Of a DNA stretch of 64,000 nucleotides, positions 14,389 to 27,680 are shown piece by piece; position 1 is the stretch's first letter, and each line of letters begins with the position of its first letter. The stretch is from Colius striatus (Eukaryota > Chordata > Aves > Coliiformes > Coliidae). The notes below the pieces were generated by a model, which made no database searches, was not told where the DNA came from, and worked only from the letters and a program-made list of their open reading frames with translations. The stretch covers positions 5,182,001 through 5,246,000 of the forward strand of contig NC_084774.1 in NCBI RefSeq assembly GCF_028858725.1, written 5' to 3'. The translations under genes were made by a program, and so were the position numbers.

Positions 14389-15280
14389 TCAGCTGTCACT
14401 TAAAATTATTTAAAAACAAAGAAATAACAGTGGTAACATCAAACTATTTCTATTTATCACATTCTAGTATGCAGCCACAATTGTGTCATGTAAATCATAC
14501 TAATGGGACTTGCAAGAAAAGAACAGTCGCAAAAAGGGGTTTCATCATCAGGAATGTTCAAGGTGCCTCAAGAACAAAAATCTAGAACTCAAGCACAAGC
14601 AAACATGCAAGTACAAGACTGACCTTTACCCCAGTGTTCCCTGTGACTATTCTTAAGAGAAAACTCTATTTTAGAGAAGCTGCAGATCATTTCTTCCCCA
14701 TGCTTTATACTTCCTATCATCTCACAACACAAATAGTGAGTTAAACATCAACAGCTCTGTCCATCTTGAATCTAATGGTAAGTTTTCTACTCTGAAGGCA
14801 GAAATTAATCAGGGAATTTGTACTTGTGACTGAATTCAGACGTGTGCTAACTGCCTGCACTATGGTACACAGCCAAGTGGTATACAAAGAATGGCTATAC
14901 CTCTCAGCCACTGTATTTCTGAAACACCTGAACCTCAAAGGTGGCAACAAAGAAGTACATGAGACTGTCAATTCTAATATCAAATTATCTTACTTTCCTT
15001 ACTGCTCACAGAATGAAAACTCCTATGTAACACCACACACATGAACATGGAATACATTCCCTCATAAGCACTGAATCTTTGCCACATGAATCTTTGCCAT
15101 AATGCAATGGTTGGTAAAAAATATTCTGGAATGTAACATATTTGCTCCAAACACTACACAAATATTTTCATATCATGTAACTCTGAACACCTTGCTTAAA
15201 ATAGAAGTGCAACCCTGAAGTCCACTGTCAACTGCATTAATTTAGCTGAAAAACATTGGAAAACAAACCCATCAAACCTA

Positions 15281-15493
<213 letters not shown>

Positions 15494-17876
15494 TCAATAT
15501 TCAGGTCCCATTGATGCTTGACAATAACGCTCAAGAAAAAATACATTAGACGGATAAAAATGCACTTGCATACAATGCTTTAGCTCACACAAATGCTTAA
15601 AGCATGCAACAGTACTTCTGTAACATCAGGTGCTATAATTAACAATAATCAGGATAAGATCCACGAAAGTGCTTAGGTGTTGCAAATAGAAAATATCCTC
15701 CACAACCTTCTCCTGGCCAAGTGAATTCTTGGGAGTTTATTGTACTTGCTTGTTAAAAGGTCAAAATACAATCTGTTTCTATAATTAAGGAATCACAGAA
15801 AACTGCCACCACTTCTGGTAAATAGAAGATCATTAAGAAAAAGAACTTTGTTAAGTCTTCTGTATCAAAGCAAGCTTATAGAAAAGCTAACCAAAAGGAA
15901 ACTCTGAGTTCCAATAACTACGGTTCTAGAAACAACAAAACCTAGACAGGACTTGGTAGCTCTAGAGCTTTAATTTGGGGAAGTGATAGGAGTAGTTCAG
16001 TTGGGTTTTGGTGTAGTTTTCTTTTAAATACTCATACTGACTGCAACACTCTTCCTTCTCAAAACACTGTGGCTATGTTACGTCCAATTTAGCCAAAGAA
16101 GTACTTAAGTGCAGGCATCTACTCCAACACCTGACTCAGATTAAGAGTGTTCTCAGATTCCTTGGCAACACTAAACTCATAAAACAGTATTTAAGATAAA
16201 GATATTATCATTTCCCACTGGCCAGTGAACTCCACTCAGTTTTAACAAAAAAAAAAACCCCTTAGTCTCCTGTGTTTTTGTCATCCACCTCAGCTGCACC
16301 GCATCCTTAATAATGATGACTAATTCAAGCCCATATGGCTAATCTACCTAGATTCCCTTTATAGTCTATGCTCCTTCAGAGATTTAGAGAAGTAGCTTAG
16401 TATCAACTGCTTTGAACTTCTCATAAGGGAAACTCTCTCTATATTAGAAATCTTACAGAAATTAACCTCCTAGCGAACAGTAATTTTAACAAATAGCTCC
16501 CCTTCCCTTCTCCTCATGTATCCAGTACTTCTATACTACAGTATGTCATGGCTCAACATCATGAAATATCTCAAAGGCTTCAAAACCTACTTTGAGGCAG
16601 TACACATCAGCAGTCTTGTACTTACTTTTAAGGTCTTTTCTCACCCAGACAACCTAAAAGTTCATTTAAAACTAACAAAGACAGCAGAGAGGGGAAGCTG
16701 AGGGCTGGGCAGGTGGGGGGTGTGTTACAAAAAGATAACACCTGCTTGCACAGGAAAATAGTTTGCTTGCAGCTACAGAAATTAAGAACTATTCAAACAT
16801 CTTCAATAGCCTCAATTCTCAACACCAAGACATTTCTTCAACTTCAGTTTCTTGATGCAAGTCACAGGCAGCAATCACCACTTCAGTTCTTAACTCTGCT
16901 CTCCATAGCTATGTGGAGGATGTACCTCCTTCCAAACATCTTCAGTTTTTCTCAGGGACAACATTTCTCCTAAAGTCTTATGGCCTGCTAATAAAAAAAA
17001 ATACTTGTGACCTCAGTCATGCTAGAGACAGTATAACCTACTCACTTCCAACCTCCTTTCTAGTCTATAGCTTTCCTATCTACTTTTGACAGTTGTTTTT
17101 ATCCTAACAATATCAACTTTGCGAAACCGCTGTGTATGGCCACAGATATTCCACTCTGACAGTCCAATATTCACCCCTGATACATCGACCTGCATGCATC
17201 CACAAATCTCCCGTTCCCAGATTTAGGCTTTTACACTTCAGTAATTTGTCAGAAAGTAAAAGTGAGGAAGACTTGGTCATTAAGATTCAAGCAGCTGCTC
17301 CATCGGTTAGGCACTACAAGAAGCAAAGCATGTAATCTAAATCCATACCTATGCAATCTACAGGTGCTCAATTACAGTAACATTAATCACCAACACTTTT
17401 ATTAAAGCTCTTTTATAATGGTGGCCATAAAAACATTTAATGAGGGAGAAGCTATAGGTGAAATTTCATGAACAACAGTTCAGATTCACTTGAGACATAA
17501 AAAGACTGTTAGAATAAAGTGTTAGATTTGGTATGATGTCAAGTGTTAGTAACTGAAAGCAGTATCATATCACATCATGACATTTCAAAGAAGACTCTTC
17601 TGTACAATTTAACAGCATTCAAAAAGAATTATTCATCCCACTTTTTTAACACAAAAACATATTATTTCAAAATGCACTTTAGATAAAATCTTGAATAAAA
17701 TAACTATATTTCTGCCAGGTAATGATGAAATAACACCATCAATTTCACTCACTTCTCTTGGTTTTGTACAACCCAAAACTTTCTGAAATGCAACACAGTA
17801 ACATTTTCCACTTATTTATGGGCAAAACACTTGCAGATTTCTAACCAGAAAAGACAGATCCTTTCAAAAGGCTTAC

Positions 17877-17967
17877 CAGTGATCTGAAGCTGTGATTTCA
17901 TGGAAAACCCACTGGATGGTCCTGATCTGGACCCACTGCCAGCCATAATACGGGCTGGATCTTGAAT
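17877..17967 (-). CDS. ITCH: ITCH exon 2, start codon and N-terminus (CDS 17946-17877)
   Basis: The acceptor follows a pyrimidine-rich run and leaves 21 nt of 5'UTR before ATG at 17946-17944. The start context is strong, with A at -3 and G at +4. It encodes residues 1-23, a Gly/Ser-rich lead-in ending MKSQLQIT, which is identical to the human end of this segment and has the same 23-residue length. The donor is G|gtaagc, phase 1. The 21 nt upstream contain no in-frame stop, but the match in length to human ITCH supports this start. Confidence 0.93.
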
Positions 17968-18071
17968 CTGGATGAAGAGATAATGTAAACATTTGAATTC
18001 TCAGAAATTCAAAAATGAAATCATCTTCTTTTTTGACATGTACATTGCACTGCAAACAAAACCACCACACT

Positions 18072-18164
18072 CTGTGACCTGATCTAGGTGGACCTGCTTC
18101 TGCAGGACTTCTGTTGGACGAAATGACCTCTAAAGGTCCCTCCCAACCTCTATGATTCTATGAT
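18072..18164 (+). repeat. Short CR1 3' end
   Basis: A plus-strand tail starting 'gacctgatctaggtgg' and ending in ATTCTATGAT. It lies about 100 bp upstream (in transcript sense) of ITCH exon 2 and is antisense to it. Confidence 0.85.
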
Positions 18165-20380
18165 GACTTGTTTTCCTTCTAGTTCCTTCTCATTTCCCCA
18201 AAACACATAAAATAGTTTACAAAGGGCTTAGTCTCCACTACTACATGTTCTATAAATATTCATATTCTAGGCAAAAGAGGTTTTCTTTGTCCCTTGAGTT
18301 TGACAATTAATGAATGGAGAGTGAGTGATGTTCTAATCACAGTTTGATGTACCTCTTACAGTTAAATATCTGTCTATTTTGATGTTGTGAGTTCCAGGTA
18401 AAAAGTTTCTCTTCCCAGGTCAAGTACTACCTGGCTTAAAAAAATCCCCAAAACACAATCCACAAGATTAGGAAAAAAGATGAAAATTATGAAATTAAAC
18501 AGTTAATTTCAAATTTAGAGAAACTTGCTTCTATGTGTCTTGTTCTTACTTGGTCAGATCACAGACAGAGCCTATAATGCTACAAAGCACTTCATTAAAA
18601 GAGGAAATACATGACTTCTGAAAGAGGGTGAGACAGACTTCATTCACAGCCCAACCTTCCCTCACACCTGTGCTAGCTTGATTCTGCCAGCACCTAAGCA
18701 AACAGGTATTCCTACTATTCTTTTAATTTAATTGAGCATTTGGGTTTGAGTGGCAGGGTGAAGAAAGTGTACAATACACATCACATAGCTTCCATGAACA
18801 GCCGTGAAGTAGCGTGCGATTCTATTGAAAACAGACATCCATGTGGAAATACCCACGTCTTTGTTTCCTACTAATTTTTAAAACACATTTTCAGCTCAAA
18901 CATCCCTTGCCAACTAAACTACAGACACATCACTAAGTGCTCTACAGTAGATTACACACTGCAAAATGAACAGGTTATCGAAGACTCCAAATTATCTGAT
19001 GCATACAACTTTCAGACTACTTACTGCATTCCTCTCATGCCATTTTCCCTCCTTTCTGCCCTTTTCTCAGCCTCCTGTGGTCATAACCTACTGCAAAACC
19101 ATTCATCTACCCTGTCTGATCTCTCTCTCTTTGAGCTCCTGTCTGCTGCGAGGCTCAGTCACTCTGGCCAAGGGGTTTGCTAATCAGCACTCGCAAATCT
19201 CCCAGCCCACTGCTGCACATCTTTGGTCAGTCACTGAATCTGAATCCCAAAACAGATCAAGTATCACATTCCAGCTCTCGGGTCATTTTCTGCACACAAC
19301 ATTCTTTTCAGTGAGGAAGGTAACACGTTAGCTTAACGTGCTGATATCTGCCTCTCGGGTTCAAAGGCTCTATGTATGAACAACTGATAACAGCACAAGC
19401 AGTCTAAGAGCACATCTTACCCACCACATGCAGTGCAAAACAGCATTTATAAAAGGATCTGAGGATCATGACTTTCTTTTTAGAAGCTGCAATCTGAAGT
19501 AAAACTCTGTACATTTGACAATTACTGTGAAACTGAATTCCATAGGCATTTCAAAAGTGGTCAAGAGGGCAGTTCTTGCACCCCATGGCTTGCTGATGCT
19601 AGTGTTAACTATTGGAGAATATGACACCACCAAAAAATTGGTACTACCACCTTGCTTAAACAGTATATAGTGTTATTAGTGGAGTTCAGTGCTGTTAATG
19701 ACTAGAGTCCAGATGTGAATCACACAAATCTAAGTCCACCTAGAGTGATAAAACTTTTAATGTAAGTACTTCAACAGTAGTCTAAATGTAAAAAATTCAG
19801 AGGACAATTCTTAATTCTGATCCAGTGGTTGGTTCTACCAAACTCATGAGGTATCCTTTATGCTTTAAGAATGCAGTTGAATAGAATCTAGACCAATACA
19901 GACATACCCCAAAGGAGTCTGCATTTACAGAAGAGCTGCTACTTTCCACCTGGAGAAATAACACTGCATGTAACACAAACCCCATTACTGAAGGTGATAA
20001 TTTTCAATTGAAGTCATACAATAAGCACATAAACCATACAACATTAATTCAGAAGCTCATGTTAAGGTTAGCTTTAATTTTTAAGCCTGCAAAAATACAC
20101 TCATTAAAACAATTTTATTAATATTTGTTCTCTTTAATTGAGATTACAAAGAAAATATCTCACATTGTATCTGAAACCACTGTCCTGCAAACATTTGAGT
20201 TAGTACATGTCTATGTGCATACTTGTACACAGTGAGACAGTTTTCACTAACAACTAGCTCAACTAAAATTTCAAGAACCTATTGCCTCCAAATACTCATA
20301 AGAAAAAAAAAACCAATCTACTTTACATGCAGTTTAGTTCTCTCCACTGCCACAAAGTTTCTAATTAATTGTAAAAACAG

Positions 20381-20919
20381 TCCCTCTGTGCTGGGCCCTG
20401 GGGAGGCTGCAGCTCGAGGGCTGTGTTCAGTGTTGGGCCCCTCACTGCCAGAGGGACATTGAGAGGCTGGAGCGTGGCCAGAGCTGGACAGCAGAGTTGG
20501 GGAAAGGGCTGGAACACAAGTGTGATGGGGAGCAGCTGATGGATCCAGAGATGTTCAGCCTGGAGAAGAGGGGACACTTTCTCATTCTCTGCAACTCTTC
20601 TACAAGAGGTTGTAGAGAAATTGGGGTTAGTCTCTTCTTCCAGGTATCAAGTGACAGGACAAAAGGAAACAGCCTCAAGTTGTGCAGGAAAGGTTTAGGT
20701 TGGCTATCAGGAAAAATTTCTTCACGAAAAAAGGGTTGTCAAGCATTCAAACAGGCTGCCCAAGGAGGTGGCTGAGTCTGCATCCCTGGAGAGATTTAAA
20801 AGATGTGTATATGTGGTGCTTAGGGACGTGACTTAGTGGTGGACCTGGCAGTGTTGTGTTAATGGTTGAACTCTGATCTTAAAAGCCTTTTCCAACCTAA
20901 ATAATTCTATGATTCTATT
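20381..20919 (+). repeat. CR1 LINE 3' fragment, about 540 bp
   Basis: Contains the CR1 blocks 'ttcagcctggagaagagg', 'aggctgcccaaggaggtgg' and a terminal ATTCTATGATTCTAT. Open frames on both strands here are repeat-derived, not host genes. Confidence 0.9.
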
Positions 20920-23900
20920 AAAAGATATAATAGAGAGCAATGTAGAATTAGTAACTTCATATCATTAGATGAGTAAACCATTTAAATGCTTTGTCTAAAC
21001 ATCTTCAGCAGCTGCATCCATACACCCAGATAGGTTTGTTTGGTTTTATTACATGCTAACATAATATGTACATCATTAGATAGATTTTGCTCTGATTCGT
21101 AATTGCACATGCCTCTTTTTACTCAGGTTTTAATAAATATTGCTTAAAATAACACCATCTCACAGTAGGAAATTCAACCCACACATCATTTTGGGATTCA
21201 GCTATTTGAATTCCACCTCTAACTATACCACTTTGTCAGAAGCCTCCCCTATGGCATGACCTGATGCTGTTAGGCCAAACAAATCATCTTCAGTGGCATT
21301 TTAATCCAAGTCAGCAAACTTAATCACCAGATTTTTTTGTGAGTGTTGTGAAAGAAAGAAGAAATTCTGGAGAAGCACAGTCCAGATGCTATCCTTTCAG
21401 AAAAAGACAGAAAGGGAGGATCCTTATTTTTCTTTCAAGAAATCATGAGAAAGAGTGGGGAGGAGAGCAGCTTTGAGTGTCTTGGTTAAAGTAAGGGAAT
21501 AATGGGGAAGAAGCTTCTTACCCCACAAAAGTAGAGAGTATAAATAGAAGAAAAATTGTGTCAAAGGCTTGAGGGATCTTTCAAGTCTCATACCAATTTC
21601 ACCTACAGTGACTTTTCTCAGTAACAGGATTCATCTGTTGAAGAACTGACTTATGGAAGAAGGCAACTTTGTTTCATATTTATTTGAAAGAAGACACAAC
21701 TAGTTCAGAACAAAATCCCGTGACTGTATATTACACATGCATAGCTTTGAAAATATGTTGGCACATGCTCTTTATTATTTAAAAAGTACTGAAAGAATTG
21801 CATGTTGTTGGCTGCTCTACACCTTATGTTTAGTAATTAACTTTAAGAACAGCCTAAGGCACTCTTTATGGGTCTATCAATCCGAAGTGTATTTGCTGTT
21901 TCAATAATCCAGTACAAAGAAATAGACTAATGAAAAACTTTCTTTAACATATGTAGTAATTTTAGCGATTGTTTTGAAAATCTCACCATGTAACATAGGA
22001 ATACAGACTTTGAGAAAAGGTATAAAACAGTCCAAGTTTTGTTTAATAAACAGCATGTAACACGTTCCCTACATAACAGTTACATTTTTTAGCAAGACAT
22101 ATGCAAGTTACAGACAATTAAGTGGAGATTAGACTAGCCATTTCAGAGAACGTTCAAAATCAGCTCTTTACATTAATACTGTACTTTTCTCTGTGTGAGA
22201 AATTAAATACAAATGCTTCTCTTTCCCCAAAAACACTCAGGCCTGTTTGTAATTGAAAGCATGCACATTGTGCAAAATGTATTTTCTCTTAAATGCTCGA
22301 TATAATTGCTCATCAGTAAACCTAGGCAGGGACAGCTAGTTTGGCAACGTGTTTGGCAAATCTGCAGTTACTTTAACTGCTTAAGTTTAATCTTTAAAGT
22401 AAAAAGTGGATTGACAAAGCTCTTCTTATTGTTTTACATTTTTATCATTTTCCCTAAAATAAGTTTGAAGGACATGGTGAGTTTTGCCCTAACAAGTAAG
22501 AAGACATCACAGAAGGAAAGAAACTGCTGAGCAATCAACTAGGAAGAAAAGAATAGACACAGATTATAAGAGTGTTGAGTTTATGTTGGAAAGGGAAGCA
22601 ATTATGAGGTTTGCATCAAGGGATATTTATATAAGGAATGGAAACAAAGAGGGTTTAAACAGCAGAATGTAGCTCAGCTTCCTCGGCCATCACTGTGTGA
22701 GAGCAGCACTACACCTATTTACTGAAAATGCAGGAAAATTAGTCTCTGCATTAATACATGTGTTGAAATTTAAAATCCAGCTGCTTAAATTAGGGGTTTT
22801 TTAACAAATTTTAAGTGTAGCGCATGATGTGTCCAAAACCAGACTTTATGTTGAATTACTGAGCTGCTGTCAGTAACCATACTCACCAGCTTATCAGTGT
22901 CAGCACTGATATGCCAGTTAGCACTATCAGCACAGCTCCCTTTTGCTGCATACACAGTTTAACTATTTACAAAGCTAACATACAGACAGCTGTTCTGATA
23001 AGAGTGAGATGCAGACTCAAAGACAACACTTGAGTCAATTCAATATATTAGCTAAAAATATATTTGTGGGAAATAAAATGTTATCAGTTTGGGAAGCTAC
23101 CCAAGTGATGTGACCTTCAGAGGCTGCAATGAGGGAAACCCACAAAACACAAAAGAGATGCCCAACTTCTGTTCTTTCCCTAATGTGGACTTGCTCATGA
23201 GAAATCCTTGACACTGAAATAGAAACTCCAACTATTATGCTGTCTTAAAAATGTATATTTTACATTTTTCCCTAATTGATTTATTTCTACAATATATATG
23301 AGCCATTGTACTTTTAGCTTTGTTACATCTGTTTACAGACTATCACTCTACACCCTTTCAAAATACAGTGGTGTATCGAGTCAGAAGTCATATCTCCTTT
23401 AAATCAACAGGTCTAATTTTATGAGTGAGATTATCTGGATATACTCAAGATAACTAATTCAGGACAACATCTCGAATCTTTCTATTGGATGTTTCTCTGC
23501 TGAAGTAAACCTACCTTGTAGAGAATTCTAATGGAAATGTTAAGATTGATATGAATGAAGGAGGAATGGAAACGCGTGTGTATAAATCAGAATTCTAGCA
23601 AAATGAAGGTTAAAGGAATGTCTTTGATAAAAACTGACAACTCTTGCAGCAATAAAACTGAAAGCTGAGGAGTGTTTGCATTAAGAGCTGGATGCCTTCT
23701 CACTGATAAGACTACAGCACAGATGACTGGCCGGCAAAGAGCCTGTGCTTTTAAGACAGGACTGCCAACAGGCTTACATCACTTTACATATGTCATTCCT
23801 TTTCCTGTGAGCTCAACAGGAAAACATACTGCAGCTATAAAGATATGGGTTTCCAAATAAGGAAAAAACAACTAGCATTAGCCTCCATTTGAGATTTATG

Positions 23901-25187
23901 CCAGATTCTAAAGTAAAGGACTAGCATAAAACAACACTTGACTCCCAAAGGATATAAAATATCCATCTCTAAATTAGTTAGTTGTAACCAAAAGGAACCC
24001 AAAGGATGAGAAACAGTTGATAGACATTATTGGTTCCATCCTCTGTGTTGCACATAATAGATGCTGGCTTCACCATCTAGGACACAAAACATCCTGGTGT
24101 TTGCAAGTACACAAGTGTGAGACAAACAATAAATGAAATGTATGACACAATGAGTGTGAGTGGGTAAAATTAATTTGAGACTAACAGTAAATACCACATT
24201 CCCTTCCTGTAAAGTCTCACACCAAGTTTTGTGAGACTGATTTCCTGTGACCTTACACAAGAATGATAATTTCCTTACACAAGAATGATAATCAGTCTGA
24301 CACTATATTGATACCTTACTATAGGATTAGAAGATGGCTCCATTCTGTCATGAACAGATTTAAAATTACAGTGGTAAAGACTCAGGAACCGCAGACAAGC
24401 CTTAAGTATCTTTTCTAAAAGCAGTCAGACAATTACTGAAGCAACACTAATCCTCAGCACTGGTTCCTTGTTTTTCATAAATATCTACAACTTCAAAAAA
24501 GAACAGAGCATAGGAAACTCTTCTGAATCCAGTTTTTAAGTTGGAAAAGCTAAAAAACATAGCCTATCAAAACAAAGAGATCACCCAAGGAAAGATCAAA
24601 TAGCTCCAGAAACATTGTAGCCAGACACCCAGTGATGTTCACGCTGTAACTTTTACCTCAATACCTAGAATCAGTGTTCTTTATGCAAACTGCACAGATT
24701 AGAAGAACTGGTCCATCAACTTCAACCTGCAGAGAAAAATGCTTCAACGTTGCTACTTGCAATCCAAATTAAACTATGTCTTTGGGCCTCCAGAACTAAA
24801 GATTTCCATCAAAATTAGAATTCATTCATTAGCATTTCTATGCATGGAGAAGCCCTGTTGTATAACCTGCACCTCAGCAGAAGTATGTCATATTACCTTT
24901 TTCTACATAGAGAGTATTTGATACTGACTTTTTTTAAAAAAAGAACAAAGACAGACAAAGAAACAGTACTGCATTATACAAAATCCAAAGAAGAAATTGC
25001 CTATTTTCTTCCCTTTTCAGTAGTACATTGATAATTCCCTCACCACAAGTTGTTCTCACACGAAAACTGTGGCAGGTAGGACAAAAGGGACAAAACAGGC
25101 CTTGCCACCAACTCAGATAACTTGCCAATGAATTTCCTTCCTAACTAAAAGGATGTTAGCTTTTACTAACTTGTAAGAAATACTAAA

Positions 25188-25208
25188 GGGGGGGTGGGGG
25201 GGGGAAGA
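25188..25208 (+). repeat. G-rich run
   Basis: Two runs of seven to ten G broken by a single T. It is purine-rich on both flanks and is a candidate for slipped replication or G-quadruplex formation. Confidence 0.75.
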
Positions 25209-26189
25209 GACAGAAGTTTACATGAAAATCATATGCCTTTTTGCTTGATTCCAAAAAGCCTGGCAAGGAAAGCCACTGCAGAGAGCTGCATGAGATAATT
25301 AAAGCCATTTGTGAAAACAAAGAGATAGTCTATTTTTATTTCAGCCATTTCCTTCTCATGGTACAATCCATTTCAAAGAAGACAATTCATACATGCAAAC
25401 CACTAAGCTAAACCTGGTTCACTGCATCATCTTAGAAATAGAGCAATACTTAAAATGGTTGGTTCTTAAATACCACTGTTGGAAAACAAGGTATATTAAA
25501 CTTGGCATGCATGTTAACCCACAGTAGAGAGAATTAAACTGGTATTAGGAAGGCAGAAGAGAAGACAGTGAAACTGGCATTGTTGTAACTACAACAAACT
25601 TAACCGTATCTTTAAACTGCTGGATTTACTGGAATTAACTGGATTAACTCCTGCATTTTACAAGCCATGGCTTTAGATGCTCATTTCAACCTTTTAAACT
25701 ATTTTTTTCCCAAATCTTCTGTAGTACTATAGTTTCAACACAATCCTGGATTGACTCTGAATTATGTTTCATCTTAGCATTGCTGTGATGAGGTTTCAGG
25801 AAAATTTTTCAGCAGTTGTGCACAACCAGAACAATGTTACAATCTGTGAACTGGAAGCAGTTACCTCACTACTGACAAAGTAAGATAAATTACTTTTCAT
25901 TCAAGAAATCAGACACTCAAGCACATTCCTTTTATGGCTGAAAGTACTGGGGTGTTATCACAGGCTGACAATACATTCACAAAGTACGAGTTCATTTATA
26001 AATAAGGTGTGTGCTCTTTTATCCATTTCATGATGCGTAAAACCCTTTTCCTAGGCCCCCTCTTCTGGAACCTTACCTTATAGATCAAGATGTTTAAATC
26101 ACTGTTGGTTGCCTTTTCTTGATGGATTAAGAAAGCCCTAAAGGTAAAGTACAGAACATTTTTACTTGATTTATTGAAGACAGCTAATC

Positions 26190-27279
26190 AAATTTAGCCC
26201 ATAGCAGGTGGTTGCATTGGATTTACAGGGAAGGTTCTGATAGCAGTGGGGCTGCAAGAGTGGCTATAGTGAAACCAGAGGCTTTGCCCATGTTGGACAG
26301 ACACAGCTCCAGCCATCTCCAAAACAGACCCATCACAGGCAAAAGCTGAGCCCATCAGTGATGCTGGTAGCATATTTAAGCATATTGAAGTACAGGTAAA
26401 AAACATTGCACTGCATCTGTGTGAGAGAGAAAATATGAGAGAAACAACACTGCAGATACCAACATCAGTAAAGAAGGAGGGTGAGGAGGTACTTCAGGCA
26501 ACAAATTGGGAAAGACCATAGTGAGACAGGCTGTCCTGTGTAGCCCACAGAGGACCATGCTAAAGCACATATCCACCCGGAGCTTCTGAAGGATGCCATA
26601 CCAGAGCAGGTAGATGTGCCCTGAAGGAGGCCGCAGTCCATGGAGAGCCCACATGGGAGCAGTCTCCTGGCAGGACCATGGAGAAGAATCCATGTGTGAG
26701 CAGATTTTCTGGCAGGACCCGTGGCCCTTGGGGGACCCATGGTGGAAGAGTGTGATTCTGAAGGACTGCATCCCACAGAAACGGACTCATGCTAGAACAA
26801 TTCTTGAAGAACTGTAGCCCGTTGGATTGACCCATGTAGCAGTTTGTGAAGGAATGTATCCCATGGCAAGGACTCCATGATGGAGGCACAGGAAAAGCAT
26901 GAACATGAAGGACTGGCAGATACAAGTATTACAAACTAACCACAATCTCCGTTCCCTACTCCCCTGTGCACCTCCGGGTGAGGCAGAGGTGGAAGAATTT
27001 AGAACAAAGGAGTGAAGTTGGGCCTGGAAAAGAAATGGAAGTAGGATGAGAGCGTTTCTAGTTTTGTTTGTATTTCTCACTATCCTCCTCTAATTTTAAT
27101 TAGCAGTTAATTTATCTTCCCCAAGTCAAGTCTGTCTTGCAGATGATGGTAACCAGTGGGTGATCTCCACATCCTTAATCTCAGCTAACAAGCTTTTTCA
27201 AATTTATTTTCTCCCCCTTCCTGCTAAAGAGGGAGAGTGAGAGAGGCAGCTGGCAGCCAGCCACAGTTAACCCATCACA
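26190..27279 (+). mobile_element. ERVL-type solo LTR, about 1.1 kb
   Basis: The order of blocks resembles a common avian ERVL LTR as I recall it. First comes a 'gagcccatcagtgatgctgg' segment, then a string of imperfect repeats of the 'gcaggacc...gtggagg' kind, then 'gaagttgggcctggaaaaga'. It continues with 'ccaagtcaagtctgtcttgc' and closes near 'aacccatcaca'. No gag, pol or env coding is attached, so it is a solo LTR. It is antisense to ITCH. The 5' edge is approximate. Long minus-strand frames at 26.4-27.1 kb come from this element. Confidence 0.75.
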
Positions 27280-27483
27280 CTGGTTTACTGTGACTGTCAT
27301 ATTTCAGTTGCATGACACTTCTTTTAGGGCAGTTTAAGCAAAGTTCAGTTTCCAACATACAAATTAAATTCACCATCTGAAATCTACCAGTTGACAGTAT
27401 TATGATCAGAGAGTTTATGTCCTGAGGAGGTGAAGATTCCAAAACTGGGAGTGATTAACTAAAAGAAATGTCACGCAACTGAC

Positions 27484-27680
27484 ATTTGAAGACCTGCAGA
27501 GAAGGAGTCTCCACACCCTCCTTCGGCAGCCTGTGCCAGGGCTCCCTCACCTCATAAAAAATAGGTTTTTTTCTTATGTTTAAATGGAACTTTTTTTGTT
27601 CCAGCTTCATCCCATCACTCCTTGTCCTGTCACTAGATACAACAGAAGAAAGGGATGTCCCAATCTCCTGACATCCACAA
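27484..27680 (-). repeat. CR1 LINE internal 3'UTR fragment
   Basis: Minus-strand CR1 sequence containing the 'cctgtgccagggctccctca' and 'ttccagcttcatcccat' blocks (plus-strand spelling), also present in the copy at 2448. It lacks the extreme 3' tail. It sits about 200 bp beyond the ERVL LTR. Confidence 0.85.

Noticed and set aside
26376-27080. Minus-strand frames of 97-131 codons, one with hydrophobic runs
   Set aside because: Derived from the antisense strand of an ERVL-type LTR; no viral or host protein is recognised.
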